From Welwitschia mirabilis (lineage: Eukaryota; Gnetophyta; Gnetopsida; Welwitschiales), in assembly GCA_051453625.1 (NCBI GenBank), contig JBOZIK010000001.1, forward strand, positions 271,230,256-271,294,255: a stretch of 64,000 nucleotides of DNA, in the 5' to 3' direction. The position numbers and the translations under genes are program-made. This document shows, one piece after another, positions 22,730 to 34,899 of the stretch; position 1 is the stretch's first letter; every line of letters begins with the position of its first letter. Under the pieces are notes generated by a model. It was not told where the DNA came from, made no database searches, and saw only the letters and a list, made by a program, of their open reading frames with translations.

Positions 22730-25175
22730 TAATCATTCACTTAGCCTTTATCACTNNNNNNNNNNNNNNNNNNNNNNNNNNNNNNNNNNNNNNNNNNNNN
22801 NNNNNNNNNNNNNNNNNNNNNNNNNNNNNNNNNNNNNNNNNNNNNNNNNNNNNNNACCACAAATTAATAGTGCAACATAATCATTCACTTAGCCTTTATC
22901 AATCCCTAATAAAAACTAGGAAAAAAATCACAATTGCAAACTAATTTATCTTATAAAAAATCAATATAAAAATTTTAAAACAAGTTCATAAAACACATCA
23001 CATAATAGAATAATCTATAATGCATAATTTCCATGAAAATTTTAAAATTTTTATCTCATGGAAGCTTTGGAATAACTCAAAAAATTTGTAAAAATAAGCT
23101 ATAAAAATGGGTCTTGCCCTTCCATGAAAAACAATACGTCTCGTATTGATAATAAAGCAAAGAAAATGAATAGGAGTAAGAAGGCAGAGGATGGATGTTT
23201 TTATTGAAAATTGAACAACTTTTTAAATTAAGTATAAAGTTAAGTAAACAAATGTCAGATTTGAAAAATATAGATGTATGAAATATTCTGACAAGCATGG
23301 AAAGAGTGAACAATGCAAATATGAAAGTAAACTTATAAATGTCCAATTAATGTTTTGTCAGAAGAAATGAGTAAGAGAAACATTTTCAACCCCAAAATAA
23401 CTAAAAATAAACATCATAAAAAATTTATTCAAGTGATAAATTAACTCCTTATTGAAGATTGAGTAAGAAAAACATTAAGTAATAACAAAAATATGACAAT
23501 GACTTTGAAATAGCTAACCAAACTACAAAAGAAAATAAAAAGAATGGACAGAAGATAATATAAACAAAAGATAGCCCATGGATCTAACGTTTTAACCTAG
23601 TAGACTCTCATGAAAGAAATCATAACATTACTTGATTTTAAAAATGCATGAGTTAATGTATAAAAAATTCCATTTGATGAGGCAGTGGTTATGACAATGC
23701 TAAACAAATGCTTTAAACAATAAATGATTTGACCAAAGAATTCCTCAAAAATAAACTTAATTACCAACATCACAAAAAAAACACTAACATCTCAAGAAAT
23801 AAAATGACCATGTGGAAAGACTAAGAGTCTAGGAAACAAGCAATGCCTCTAATAATAATAGGAACACCACTATTTCCATAACCTCAAAGTTTATTACAAC
23901 TTTATTATCCATGATGTGCAACCATAGTTATAAAAGTAAGAACACAAAAACCATGACCAACTAACATTTTAGTGAAGCTTTCATAGCTACTATATTACAC
24001 TGTCAAAGGCTCCTCTCAAAAATATATGCCTTGATGTACTTGTAGTAGGACATCATGGTGATCATGTTTTTGACAAAGTAAAAATATAAAACATTATAGT
24101 ATTATTTCTTTTTTTTTTGTTGCATTTGAAAATATTCCACATGAGAAAATATCCAAAAGACAAAGGTGAAGTTGTAAAATGAAAATAGAGAAGAACATCT
24201 TTAAACAATCTAAGATCTTTTCACCATTGAGAAAAACATAAAAAATAAGCATCCTACTTCAAACTAAAGTTTATAGACATGGGAATGTCTTAATATTGGA
24301 TAAATTCAATCTTATAATTAAAAATGACCAACTCAAAGACTCGTCATGGAAATAAGTATATAAGGCATGTTTGAAAAATGAATAAGTAATATCATAATGA
24401 CCTCTAAGGAAAAAAGATAAGAGAAAATTCAAATTGTTTGCTGGATTAACTCCAACCTTTGCTCATTAACTTCCTGAAAATTATTAAGTAGTCAAGTAAG
24501 AAATCTCAATAGAGTCATAAAAATGTATTTTCTTAAAATAAAGAAAATTAATTATTAACTAACTATCATCTTGTTCATCATCCAAATGATATAGAGAATA
24601 ATAAAGATAGAAAACAAAAACAGAAAGTAAAATTTTAGTAGAAAACTAAGGGTAAAAACTCAAAATAAAAACTAATGTCTTCACTATCATGAAAATGATA
24701 GAAGGGACCACACACATAGAAAATCAAAATAGAGAGCTAAAAATAAAATCAAAGATCAAATTATAAAAACTAAAAAGAAAACATCAAAAATAATATTCAG
24801 ATTCTAAAATCTAATTAACACTTTTTATTGAAAAATAAAAAAAGAAAAGATCTATTTAGATGGTCTTAAAATGTTCAGAGAAATAAGGTACAAACCAGAA
24901 GTTTATCAATTAATAAAACATAAAAAGTAGATAATTATTTTTAAGTAAAATCAATTAAAAAAGAGAGGAATAAAAAATAAAACTCTATGTAACCTCATAA
25001 AAGCATGAATTATGGAAGTTAGAACAGAGATTAAGGTTGACTCTTCTAAAAGATTTTCATTGATCATAAGAGTTATAATTTAATCATCAAAAAGAAAAGT
25101 ATTTTTAGTCCACTAAAAATATTTTTGACATTCAAATTTAAATTATGATTTTCAATTTCTAGCTTATATAGTGGA
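22730..25175 (-). mobile_element. E3 3' interior module (noncoding)
   Basis: Same module as in E2 and E6. Landmarks: TTCACTTAGCCTTTATCA at the start, GCAATGCCTCTAATAATA (23,840), AGTGAAGCTTTCATAGCTAC (23,972) and GTAGGACATCATGGTGATC (24,045). A 100-N gap at 22,756-22,855 has duplicated flanks. A plus-strand polypyrimidine run lies at about 24,109. No coding domain was recognised, and the minus-strand frame at 23,077-23,346 has no family resemblance. Confidence 0.6.
22756..22855. other. Assembly gap (100 N) with duplicated flanks
   Basis: The same ~46 bases, beginning ACCACAAATTAATAGTGC, occur just before and just after the gap (from 22,709 and from 22,856). This looks like two overlapping contig ends joined with a standard spacer. 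Confidence 0.9.
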
Positions 25176-25180
25176 CAATC

Positions 25181-25704
25181 TGTTATAACCCACATTTTAT
25201 AAGCTTTAATTAATAGGGTTTCTAAACTATGTAAAACATTTTGATATCAATTTTAANNNNNNNNNNNNNNNNNNNNNNNNNNNNNNNNNNNNNNNNNNNN
25301 NNNNNNNNNNNNNNNNNNNNNNNNNNNNNNNNNNNNNNNNNNNNNNNNNNNNNNNNGCCATTAATAGGATATGCAACCTCCTATTATATTAGTTAGGCAC
25401 TATCCTAAAACTTATCCATTGTATGTGATAAAATAAGTTAACATCCTTTTAACATTATACAAGATATTTTATGTGGCGAAAACAATGTTAGAAATAAATA
25501 TAGAACACAAATTTGATATCGTTATTGTATGCAAACCAAGAGGGTTTATGGTTAAGTAATAATTGTGTTTTGTAATTATTTTAAATCTTATAATGTGTTA
25601 ATAGAGTCTAAATAGGATTGATCCTAGGTTCTATTGTGTATGATCATTAATAACTATATAAAAAAATTATGGTTAATTAGGGTAATTAAAGTTGGGGTAT
25701 TACA
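25181..25704. repeat. Solo LTR with 5 bp target-site duplication
   Basis: Begins TGTTATAACCC and ends GGGTATTACA, with perfect CAATC duplications at 25,176-25,180 and 25,705-25,709. The homologous place in E2 (about 19,770-19,787) lacks the insert, so it is an insertion into E3 after the family had multiplied, followed by LTR-LTR recombination that removed the interior. A 100-N gap lies inside (25,257-25,356). The ends fit a gypsy or copia LTR; orientation cannot be decided. Confidence 0.85.
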
Positions 25705-25719
25705 CAATCTCCCCAAGGT

Positions 25720-26420
25720 ATGAGTTAAAAAGTTGGACTTCCTTGCAATCTAAAGGTTCTATTACTTTTTCACTCTCAAATTTAGATGTATCATTAGTCT
25801 ATTCATTCATAATCTTAAGAGGGTTATCATAAAGTATTAACTTCTATAATGTTGGCTCTCTTTCTTTAAGGGAATGATGTTGTAGAAATAAATTTAGTTT
25901 GATGTTATCTTCTAAGTTAATGTCATCATCTATATCTTTTTTAAATACATCAAATACTTTAACTGTAAATGTTCTATTTTTAAAGTAACATTTCATTATT
26001 CTAGCTCTTGTGTTAATGATGTGATAGGCTATTGTACAAAAGGCTCCTCTTAAAAGTAATGGGTATCCTGTATTATGTTTGAATTCTATGATAATTACAT
26101 CTATCTGATATCAAGCATCTTCAATTTGAATTTATAAATCTTTGATGACCTATAAAGGTTTATTAACTAAAGTATTCACTAATTATAATACAACTTAAGT
26201 AGTCTCTATTATATCCTTCAAACTAAGTCTCTTGCAAATGTGTTGTCACATTATGTTAACACTCACTCCAATGTCAACTAGGATTTTTTAATTTTTATTG
26301 TTTTCCTCTAAAGTAACATTCATCATTATTTCTCATGAATCTTTAAATTTTGGTGATTTTTGTAGCACTAAATTTGAGATGGATTGATCTAAAAAGACTC
26401 TACTAGGAATGACTTATTTT
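25720..26420 (-). pseudogene. Retropepsin-like protease relic of E3
   Basis: The minus strand reads ILVDIGVSVNIM near 26,240-26,285, the active-site motif of Athila/Tat protease with DTG changed to DIG and A to V. Further downstream it reads TGYPLLLRGAF (about 26,035-26,065), the Gly-Arg-Pro-Phe region at the end of the domain. Stop codons interrupt it. It follows gag on the same strand as expected for a Gag-Pro polyprotein. No reverse transcriptase follows: the next ~0.5 kb is the solo LTR and beyond that the noncoding module begins. Confidence 0.7.
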
Positions 26421-26639
26421 TGTTTTATTCTTGTTAAGTCCTCTTATAGTTTTGAGTACCCTAGATTTTGTTGCAATAATATCCAAAAGGATAAGTTTAA
26501 GCTTATATTTTTCATCAAGGCTTTACGATATTCATGGAAAGTTAAATTGTGGTTAAGCCTATCAAGCCAAGAAGTGGTTGGTTATTGTTGTGAAGAATTC
26601 TTCTTTTTCTTTTTATCAAGAGAAGGGAAGTTATAATCT

Positions 26640-28230
26640 TCTAATATTTCATGTCTTCCTCTCCTTCTTCATCATCTTTATATTCATTTTAATGTTCACA
26701 TAGAGGAGGGTTTATTCCTTGATCACTATGTATTACAACCTTATACTCTTTTCTCATTTCATTGGAGTTTGATAAAGGTTGTATAGCCAAATACCCTTGT
26801 GGTCTTTGGTTTGCTAATATAGTTTTTTAAAAGACATTCACTAAATTTTTAATGTTGGCATTTTGTTTTTCTATGGTGACATGCATCTTTTCTTTTGATC
26901 TTCTTAATTCACCCCCAAGATTTATAAATTTATCATTAGAACATTGAAAGTTGGATGAGCTTAGTTTAAAGTTTCAATTCTCAAATTAGTTTATAAAAGA
27001 TTAAGGATTATATTAAAAATATGAATTCAACTAAGGTTATGCTTGGTTTTGATTTCAAAAGTTTTGAGATGTTTGATTGAAAAAAAAATCTTATTCATGT
27101 ATTCTTTCTTTGTATGTTAGTAAAAGAGGACAATTTTTACTGATGTGATAATTATCCTCACATAAGTCACAAGTTTGCACAACATTTATATTACTTGTGG
27201 ATTTGACTTCTAAAACCATTTTTATATACCTTTCCAAGGTTGTTATAAATTCTCTCGTAAAATTTGTAGGGTTGTATTCTACTTTTTTTTATTTTATCTC
27301 ATTTAAATATTTGATACTTTGGCATATAGTACTATTTTCTTCTAATGTTGGCTAAGTTTAACTAACCTTCATAAGTTCTTTTAATTTTTCCTAGGCATTT
27401 TGTAACATGAGGTTCATAAAGTTTCCACCATAAGAGAAATCTATAAGTTGTTTTATGTGGGAATTTAATCCACTATAAAAGTAGCTTACTAGTCCTTCTC
27501 ATGAAAAAGCATCTATTAGATTAGAATGGATTGCTATAAATAATCATTCATATGTTAAAGCATAATGTTGATTTGATTTTTATTGAAATTTTATCACTTT
27601 CTTTTTCCTTTTTTTCATGGTTTTTTCACTCATGAATCTTTTGATGAAGTTTTCTTGGACTTGTTTTCAACTTTGTAAACTTTTATGAAATTTGGTTTTT
27701 AGTTAATTTTTAGCTCTATATTTTAATGTCATGGAAAAGATTACCATGTATATTCTATTACTAATTTTTTTCTTTCCATTTTTTGAGGTGAGGATTAATT
27801 GTTCTATACCTATAATATGTTGAAGGGAATTCTCATCATATTATTCGGTAAAGGTTAAATAGGCATTAAGATTTTTTAGTTCAATATCATATCCTAGGGG
27901 TAAGTCAAAAGGGGTTTGAATCTCTCATTTCTTATTAGCTAATAATTCTCTAAGGGTAAGGTTTATATTAGGATTAGAGGTAGAAGATCTTACAACTTGT
28001 TTTTACTTTTAAATGGCATTGAACATTATAAATTGGTTTTCTCCTTCTATAATATTTTCTTTAAGAAAATCTAATTTATAAAAGATAAATTTAGAAGGAG
28101 GACTATATGCACCTAGAGATTGCATTTTCGATTTAATTTAATATCTACCAGTTCTTCTCTAATATTTTTCTCTATCAACATCTTTTCTCTATGATATTTC
28201 TTTTCTATGTTAACTATGTCATAGCATCCT
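26640..28230 (-). pseudogene. Gag relic of E3 (capsid and zinc knuckle)
   Basis: Reading the minus strand from about 28,200: an N-terminal piece with REELVDIKLNRKCNL, a capsid core at 27,840-27,420 including FIKRFMSEKTMKKRKK and GLVSYFYSGLN, then an SYGGNFMNL box, then the zinc knuckle CDLCEDNYHISKNC at 27,130-27,171, then the AIQPLSNSNE tail. This order is that of Athila/Tat Gag with the Retrotrans_gag fold. The knuckle keeps all four ligands (C-x2-C-x4-H-x4-C), the best preserved protein motif of the family here. Several stops and shifts break the rest. Confidence 0.75.
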
Positions 28231-28681
28231 ACAAATAGAAAATAATAAAAAACAAATAAAAAATAACATTGGCATCTTGTCTCTCCTAGGGACGATAGAA
28301 GGGATGATGAATAGAGAGAGCAAAAAAAATAGAAACTAAAAAAAAAGCCAAAAATCTAAATAAAACACTATCTGTCATCCACCTAGTCATCCAAATTACA
28401 AAGAAGATAATAGAAACTAATTTTACTTAGTAAAATTAAAACATGAAAATTAAAAATAAAAAATAAAATTGCAAACTATCATCCTATCTATTATGGGAAC
28501 GAAAAAGAAAACAATAGGTATTTTCTACAAAAAACTAAAACTAAATCTAGAAACTGAAACAAAAAATAGAAAATAAAAACCTATGGTTCCTAATAAAATA
28601 TGATGTCATTACAGATAAATAACCTAATAGAAATTTGATATACTCACTTGAATGATGACAACCCTCATACTCCTTAGTAGC
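28231..28681 (-). mobile_element. E3 untranslated leader
   Basis: Between gag and the primer site. It carries three copies of the TCATC/GATGA dyad motif (near 28,272, 28,376 and 28,473) in an A-rich background, matching the leaders of E4 (30,860-31,227) and E5 (41,990-42,239). Confidence 0.55.
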
Positions 28682-28700
28682 CTTCCCTGGCAATGGCAAT
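28682..28700 (-). other. Primer binding site of E3, Athila/Tat type
   Basis: On the minus strand TTGCCATTGCCAGGGAAGG, clearly the GCGCCATTGCCGGGGA-type site, about eight bases from the LTR start. It identifies LTR3 as the 5' LTR of E3. Confidence 0.75.
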
Positions 28701-28707
28701 AATTTAT

Positions 28708-29779
28708 TGTGATGTATATTTGTGTAAGAATTATACTCAAAAAGATTTTATCATTTATAAAAATAGATTTCTCACATAATACAATACACTAGTATGAGTG
28801 GGAATTAACCCAAATGTCGTATTCTCATTAAAGACTATTAGATGAGACTTGGATTACTTTTTACAAAGGAATACGTAACCAGAACTTAAATAACAATGTA
28901 AAAAATAACGAATGCAATGCAAATGTAAAAATGCATCTAATTTACATGTAATGTAAAATGAACTAAACTACTTGATTTCAGCATTAACAAAGGTCGCCCT
29001 TGATGATCTATATCACCAATTATCACCAGATCAAGGGTAATATAAACCATAAGGGTCATCTAAGAAACCAATATGCAAACATGAAAATAAAGTTTATATT
29101 AAGAAGTAATAACATCTAGGTTACAAAATAGCTAGGCCTCAATGGAGAGTGCATAAACCTCCACTAAGGGAATGTCTTTTTATAATACTCAAGATGGATC
29201 TCTTACCCTTCGATCTCCTATCATAAGAATTTTCGATGCAAAAAAGATAAAGAGGAGAGTTGAAGGGGGATTTATTTATAATAAGACATAGCAAAAAATA
29301 ATATACAAAAGGCCCTTTAAAAACACACTCTTTTACATAAAAGAAATGAATGAAATGTTCAAGAGTTAGCTATCAGAGTTGGTTATATATCAGTGTTATC
29401 CTAACTATCATTCAGATGAAATAGTAGATGATGGCTCATTACAAAAGGTGACTCAGAAGATGACTCAGCAGATGATTCAGTAATCCATATCAACAACAAA
29501 GGTTATCATCATCTTAACTATTATGAGGATGGCAGAGGGGACTATGGTCTTATTTGATTATTTTACAAAGAAAAACTAGCCTTTCTATTAATAATCTTCC
29601 TTCAAGAATTTATGTATCAGAATATGCCTTAAATGCATCAAATCTTGCTATGAATTAGACATTTCTGAGATCATCTATTAACTCTCCAAAATCCTCAAAA
29701 TTGCACCTAAACCTGTGCAAATGTTTTATAAAATAGCTCATAAGACTCCATCAAATAACCACAAATTGGCAGTGAAACA
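28708..29779 (-). repeat. LTR3 of the LTR-X chain, shared by E3 and E4
   Basis: About 1.07 kb, starting TGTGATGTAT and ending AAACA. It is closest to LTR2 among the seven copies. A primer site lies on its left and a purine-rich tract (minus strand ATAAGGAGGAT) on its right. It is therefore the 5' LTR of E3 and, by position, the 3' LTR of the gag fragment on its right. Confidence 0.75.
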
Positions 29780-30860
29780 TCCTCCTTATCATATTTTTCA
29801 TCATTTAAGTTTATTATCATTTGACTATAGTTTGATTTTAGTTAAAAGTTGGTTTATGTCAAGTTTGACTAATTTTAATAAGATCTTCCAATAACATCCA
29901 TGCATTTCCTAAATCTAAATTCATCAAGTTACAACAAAAAAAAAAAAAATCTACAAGTTGCTTAATTTCCCTATTCAATTCACCATAAAAATAATCTATT
30001 AATTGTTTTTTAGGAAATTCATTAATAGAATTGAAATGTGTAGCTATAATAAATTATTCATATATTATAGTATAATCCTCATTAGATTATCATTAAAAGT
30101 TTATGACTTGTTTATTTATTTATTTTTTATTATTCTCTCACTCATAAATCTTTTGATAAAGACATATTATACTTGACTCAAAATTTTTAGACTTTTATAA
30201 GGTATAGTTTTGAGCCAAAGTTTTGCTCTATCTCTAAGTGTGGTGAAAAAGATAATCATGCATATTTTATTACTGATTCATTTTTTCCCATTGCCTCAAG
30301 TAAGCAATAATTGTTTTATGTTGGAGAGATGCTGAAAAGGATCTTTATTTGGTTATCTTGAAAATGTTGAATAAGCATTTAAGTTTTTTATCTCTACATC
30401 ATCACCAAGAGGTAACTCAATAGGGTTTTAGATTTCATGTTTTCTATAGGCTATTAAATCTTTAAGTTTAATATTTTCATTAGATGTATTTGCATTAGAT
30501 GTTCTTATCATGATTGAGGTATTGAATGATGCTAATTGATTTACTTTTGTATTGTATACAAAATATATTTAAAAAAATGATTTACTTTTATATTATTACT
30601 TTTTTTAAAATAACTAGATTTTAAAATAATGAAAGCTGAAAATCTTTCTTATTTAATTCTTGGAATTCTTTACATACATAGGATGTGCATATCTGAGTTA
30701 AGCATAAAGTTGACTAGAACTTCTCTAATATTTTCCTCAAACAGGCTTTTCTCCCTTAGATACTTCATCTTTTTACCTAAGTGTATCATGTCCTACATGC
30801 TCAATGATTTTTCTACTAATTTCATCTCTATTATCATCTAGATGATTATTTGAAAAATGA
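29780..30860 (-). pseudogene. Gag relic of E4
   Basis: Homologous to E3 gag 27,420-28,200 on the same strand: the capsid core with the basic M-x-E-K-x-M-K-region near 30,130, the segment 29,960-30,080 (27,450-27,570 in E3) and the N-terminal part around 30,700. Protease, the noncoding module and the knuckle are absent, so E4 has a large internal deletion between LTR3 and mid-gag. Frames are broken. A poly-A run (29,937-29,949) interrupts the coding sequence. The plus-strand open frame at 30,629-30,841 is its shadow. Confidence 0.65.
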
Positions 30861-31227
30861 CTACATAGAAAACAAAAATGAAAAAACTCAAAAATAGAGA
30901 AAAATATAAACAAAACCAAAACAAAAACTAGTAGTCATTCATCTATGTCATTTTCATGATAGAGGAGATGATATTACTCTATGATAGGAAATTAAAAATA
31001 AAACTATGAAAAATATCATAAAAGCCCTAACCATAGGTAATTATCCACTTATGTTATTTGAATGATAAATAAAATGATGAGCTTAAAAAACATAAAATGA
31101 AAAACTAAAAATGTGAAAAGAAAAAATATGACATTTATAATAAAAATATAATGCTACTGCAAATAAATGCCTAAACTAAAATTGAAAGAATTTATTTAGG
31201 AAATGATCATTCTCAAAATCCAACAAA
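30861..31227 (-). mobile_element. E4 untranslated leader
   Basis: A-rich leader with two copies of the TCATC/GATGA dyad motif (near 30,940 and 31,041), collinear with the E3 and E5 leaders. Confidence 0.55.
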
Positions 31228-31249
31228 TCTTTCTTAATAATGATGAAAA
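31228..31249 (-). other. Decayed primer binding site of E4
   Basis: The minus strand reads CATCATTATTAAGAAAGA, which aligns with GCCATTGCCGGGGAAGG almost entirely through G-to-A and C-to-T changes. It lies at the expected distance from the LTR4 start. Confidence 0.55.
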
Positions 31250-31250
31250 G

Positions 31251-32484
31251 ACATTATAGTACATATTTATACAAACATTATGTTCTTTATCAAATATTAT
31301 CAATTACAAAACATGCAAACAAACATAACATACTAATATAAATGAGAGTGGGTTCAAATGTTATAATCTATTGAAGGCACTAGGTGAGAAGAAAGAGAAT
31401 TGTTTTTCATAAAGTAAAGGTTCAAAATGAAAATCAACAATGCAATAAAGGTAAACACACTATGCAAATGAAAAAAGTAAACTACTCTAAATGTAATATA
31501 TATTTGACTACTAAATCTCTGTTACCAAGATCAGCCTTATATAACTTAAATCAATCAAGGAAACTATCATTGACCAAAATTAACCTAGGATATTAAGTGT
31601 GTGAAACAAAATATGAAAAATATGAAATGATTAATATAGGAAATGTAAAATGCAAGGCAAGTTACTAAACTAATTATTTTAATCTTGATAAAGGTTACTC
31701 TTAATGACTTATGTCACAAATAAAGCTTGTCATAGAATCATAAGCAACATAAGCCATAAGGAACATTTACATGAATAAAAGTAAAAGAATATTTACATTG
31801 AAAGTTAAACAAATGTCCTATTACAAAGTAGTAGCACCTTAATAAAGGAGACCTAGCTCAACACCAAGGAAGACTCCTCTCTATAACTAATGGATGAAAC
31901 TTTTGTCCTTCAATATCCTATCATAAGAATTTCTAGTATAAAGAAGATGATCAAAGTCAAGAATGAAGTTGGTATTTATTGACAATAATAAACTCAAACA
32001 TAGATAACTTAATTGAGAGTTAAACCATAACAAATTTGTAAGAGGGTACATAACACATTGTAGAATTTTGATGAAGTTTGGTACATTAAATAAAATTAAA
32101 TATCAGCTGGATTATCATCTAGACAATAGTGGAGACAATGCCATGTCAAGATAGTTCTATATTTAGCTTTATATCAGTCTAGTCAGCATCCTACTCAACA
32201 TGCAAGTGGTTTTGTCCTAGTTTATCATCTGAACAATGAAGGGCATAGAAGATTTTTTAAAGCTCTTTATCAAGTTAAATTGACCTCGAAGTTTATTAAT
32301 TCTTCCTGAAAATGTAAATTATCAAAATTAGTCCAAAATACCTTTAAATGTATTGATGTTTATGCATTTTTTTTATTTTCTCCTTGGCTCTTAATAATCA
32401 TTATTTTATACTTAAATGTATTTAAATGTCCTAAAAAACTACTCAAAATACCCCATTAAAAACATACAATTTGGCATTGTAACA
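31251..32484 (-). repeat. LTR4 of the LTR-X chain (5' LTR of E4)
   Basis: About 1.23 kb ending GGCATTGTAACA. It is closest to LTR1: they share the CATACTAATATAAATGAGAG region, CCTTATATAACTTAAATCAA and the CTACTCAAAATACCCCATTA end. Four copies of LTR-X landmarks are collinear. What follows at 32,485 is not the standard 3' module, so either the chain of gag-pro elements ends here or LTR4 also served as 3' LTR of a different interior (E5). The open frame at 31,384-31,596 is spurious. Confidence 0.7.
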
Positions 32485-33870
32485 TTATAGCTTAATAATT
32501 ACTTATTTTAGTTGCTTAATGGTAATGAAATGTTAGGAAGTATTTAATCTCAACCTAGTGAGAGGTAATATTTACATTTAATATTTATAAAATATTAATC
32601 CATAATATATAGGAAATTTTTAACCTTCATCCTCTTAGGATTCCATGTTCCCTTGATAAATGATCAATTTAAAAAATCTTCTAAAGACTAGCTAGAAAAT
32701 AAACATTGATATGAATAATATAGATGAAATAGGTAATGGTAAAATGTAATAATAGATATGAAAAGTATGATAAGGGGAATATTAAATTTATAAAATACTC
32801 AAAAGCTACTCCAATGTAACTAGTAATTATAATGTTGTTAAGATGAATTTGATAATAATTGAAACTGAATGGAAATGTAACCACATATTTTTCTATTTTC
32901 TTAATGTTAAAGAAGTTGACGCTTAAGATTCTAATTTTAAATTAGTTAGTATAAATTCCAAATTCATATATTAATTTAGAAAACAATAGAATAGCTAAGT
33001 CATTTCCTCCTCTCATATACCCTTTGGAACTTCTATTAGTAATATAAATTTACAAAATTTTTAGACTTTAGCTTTTAGTACTAGATTGTGGAAGTGCAGT
33101 GTAAAAAAATATAGTATAAGATTTTGGAAATGATATAAAATAGAGTACTACATGAAAAGACAAATAGGTTTACAAGTATGTAAAACATGTAAGTTGTTGT
33201 TAATGTTTTTGTCAAAGTACGTGATGATACAAATTATTTGATAAGTTTTTGTCTTACTACTAACTGTGATATTTCTTCTTAATGTATATATATGTTTAGA
33301 CCCTCTTTGTTTTTGATATTTTTTATTATAGATATTTCATGATTTTTATTTTTATTTTATTTTAACTTGAATATAAATTCATATAGTAAGATTACATGGA
33401 GACTAGTATACTTTTAACATGGGATTCTTTCATGTGGTAATAGGTATGAGAAAATGAAAAATGATGTGGAATAATAATGAAGGAAAAATAAGAATAGAAA
33501 AAATTTATGAGATAACTAACTAATTCTATTATGATTTGAAAGCACTATAAAATTGAATAGCATAATTGTGGTCAACATGTATACCAACATTCTTCATAAT
33601 ACAAACATACCAAGAAGTTTATAAAGATGACATTACTTAGTACTAATCAATGCATATATAAACATGTTCTTATAAGATCATTTAATTAGATCAGTAAAAT
33701 TTTGGAATTTTTTAAATATGTGCATAAGAACTTTTTTAGGTATGAAGTAATTAGTATACGGATATCATCTAGTCCTACTAAATTAGTAGTGATTAAGTTG
33801 GAGTTGGATGGTTCTTCAAGATTAATAACAACATATTCTAGCTTATTATAATAATACATTTTTACACGTA
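32485..33870. other. AT-rich stretch without recognised gene
   Basis: Lies between LTR4 and the C-terminal end of an integrase relic on the minus strand. It would be the 3' untranslated interior if LTR4 is the 3' LTR of that element. No motif was recognised; the minus-strand frame at 32,681-32,884 has no family similarity. Confidence 0.4.
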
Positions 33871-33879
33871 ATCATTTAT

Positions 33880-34870
33880 TATAGATTAACTATCATCAAT
33901 TAGATTTTTAATTATGAAATTTCTATTGTAATTCATTTTTATTACCTCAAAAGGAACTTTCCATTTAGTAACTAGTTTTTCAAGAAATTAATTAATCTCA
34001 TGTTATACCCAAAAAATTTTATTACAGGGTTTAATTTTTTCTTCTTATCTTCTTATCATGATGATACTTTAGTTACTTCATAATATGTTATTAATTGCTA
34101 CAATACCTCAACTTATCTAACTTTTCTAGTTGTAATATTTTTTAAATTATTATTTTAATTATTAAGATTTAATTTTTAAATTAAATTTCAAGATCCATAT
34201 TAAATTTATACTAGTAGTACACATTATTTTCCATAGATAAGTTAATACAAAGAATGTTCTAATAAATTTATTCATGCTCTTTAGTATGCTTACCATTCAT
34301 GATTTAATTTGTTATATTATTTCTTATTGAAATAAATTATCTTGACTTCTATCCTCTTAATTTCTTGGTTAGAATTCTTAACTTGATCATTTATTTGTGG
34401 ATGATATGTAATTGCAACCTTATGCATGATCCTTACTAACTTCATTAAATTGTTCATGGTTTGATTGATGATGTTATTTATTAATTACTAATAAGGACTT
34501 GTAAATGGGTATAATGTTGTAAAATTTCTTTTTTGGAAACTCTAATCATAGTTTTTACATCTTTAGTATTTGGTGCTATAGCCTCTACCTATTTTATGAG
34601 ATACTCAACATGTATGAAAATTCATTAATAACTATTCATTAAGGAAAGGGTCTAAAAAGTTAATGATACAAACATTAAAGGATCAATCTAGGGTCATACA
34701 TATAAGAATATTATATTTATTTGAAAGTCCTTTTAATCATCAGCAATAATCATACTTTATGATATAGTCATGAACATCTTTGAACATATTATCTAGTAAA
34801 ACACACTTTGTAAAATCTTATGAGTAGACTTCTATCTCTTAAGACATCCTTCAAAATTACTATCATGGCT
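33880..34870 (-). pseudogene. Athila/Tat-type integrase relic
   Basis: Read on the minus strand, pieces appear in the correct order: a zinc-binding-region remnant (KDVLRDRS...FYKVCF, 34,860-34,760), the catalytic-core start (NFLDPFP, about 34,660), VAITYHPQINDQVKNSNQEI (about 34,360-34,430), LIYGK (about 34,220), and the C-terminal FLEKLVTKWKVPFEV segment equivalent to the G-K-L-x-S-R-W box (about 33,960). Integrase inserts the new DNA copy into the host genome. Frame changes and stops are numerous. This is the only integrase relic near the LTR-X chain in its orientation. Confidence 0.7.
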
Positions 34871-34899
34871 TATTTATAAGATCCTGATTTGTTTACACT

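Noticed and set aside
23077-23346. Hydrophobic 89-residue minus-strand open frame
   Set aside because: Inside the noncoding 3' module of E3; not open at the matching place in E2 or E6. The hydrophobicity follows from AT richness.
16570-32230. CRISPR-like array from the recurring TCATC/GATGA motif
   Set aside because: Spacing is irregular, repeats are diverged, all copies lie within retroelement sequence and the window is plant nuclear DNA.
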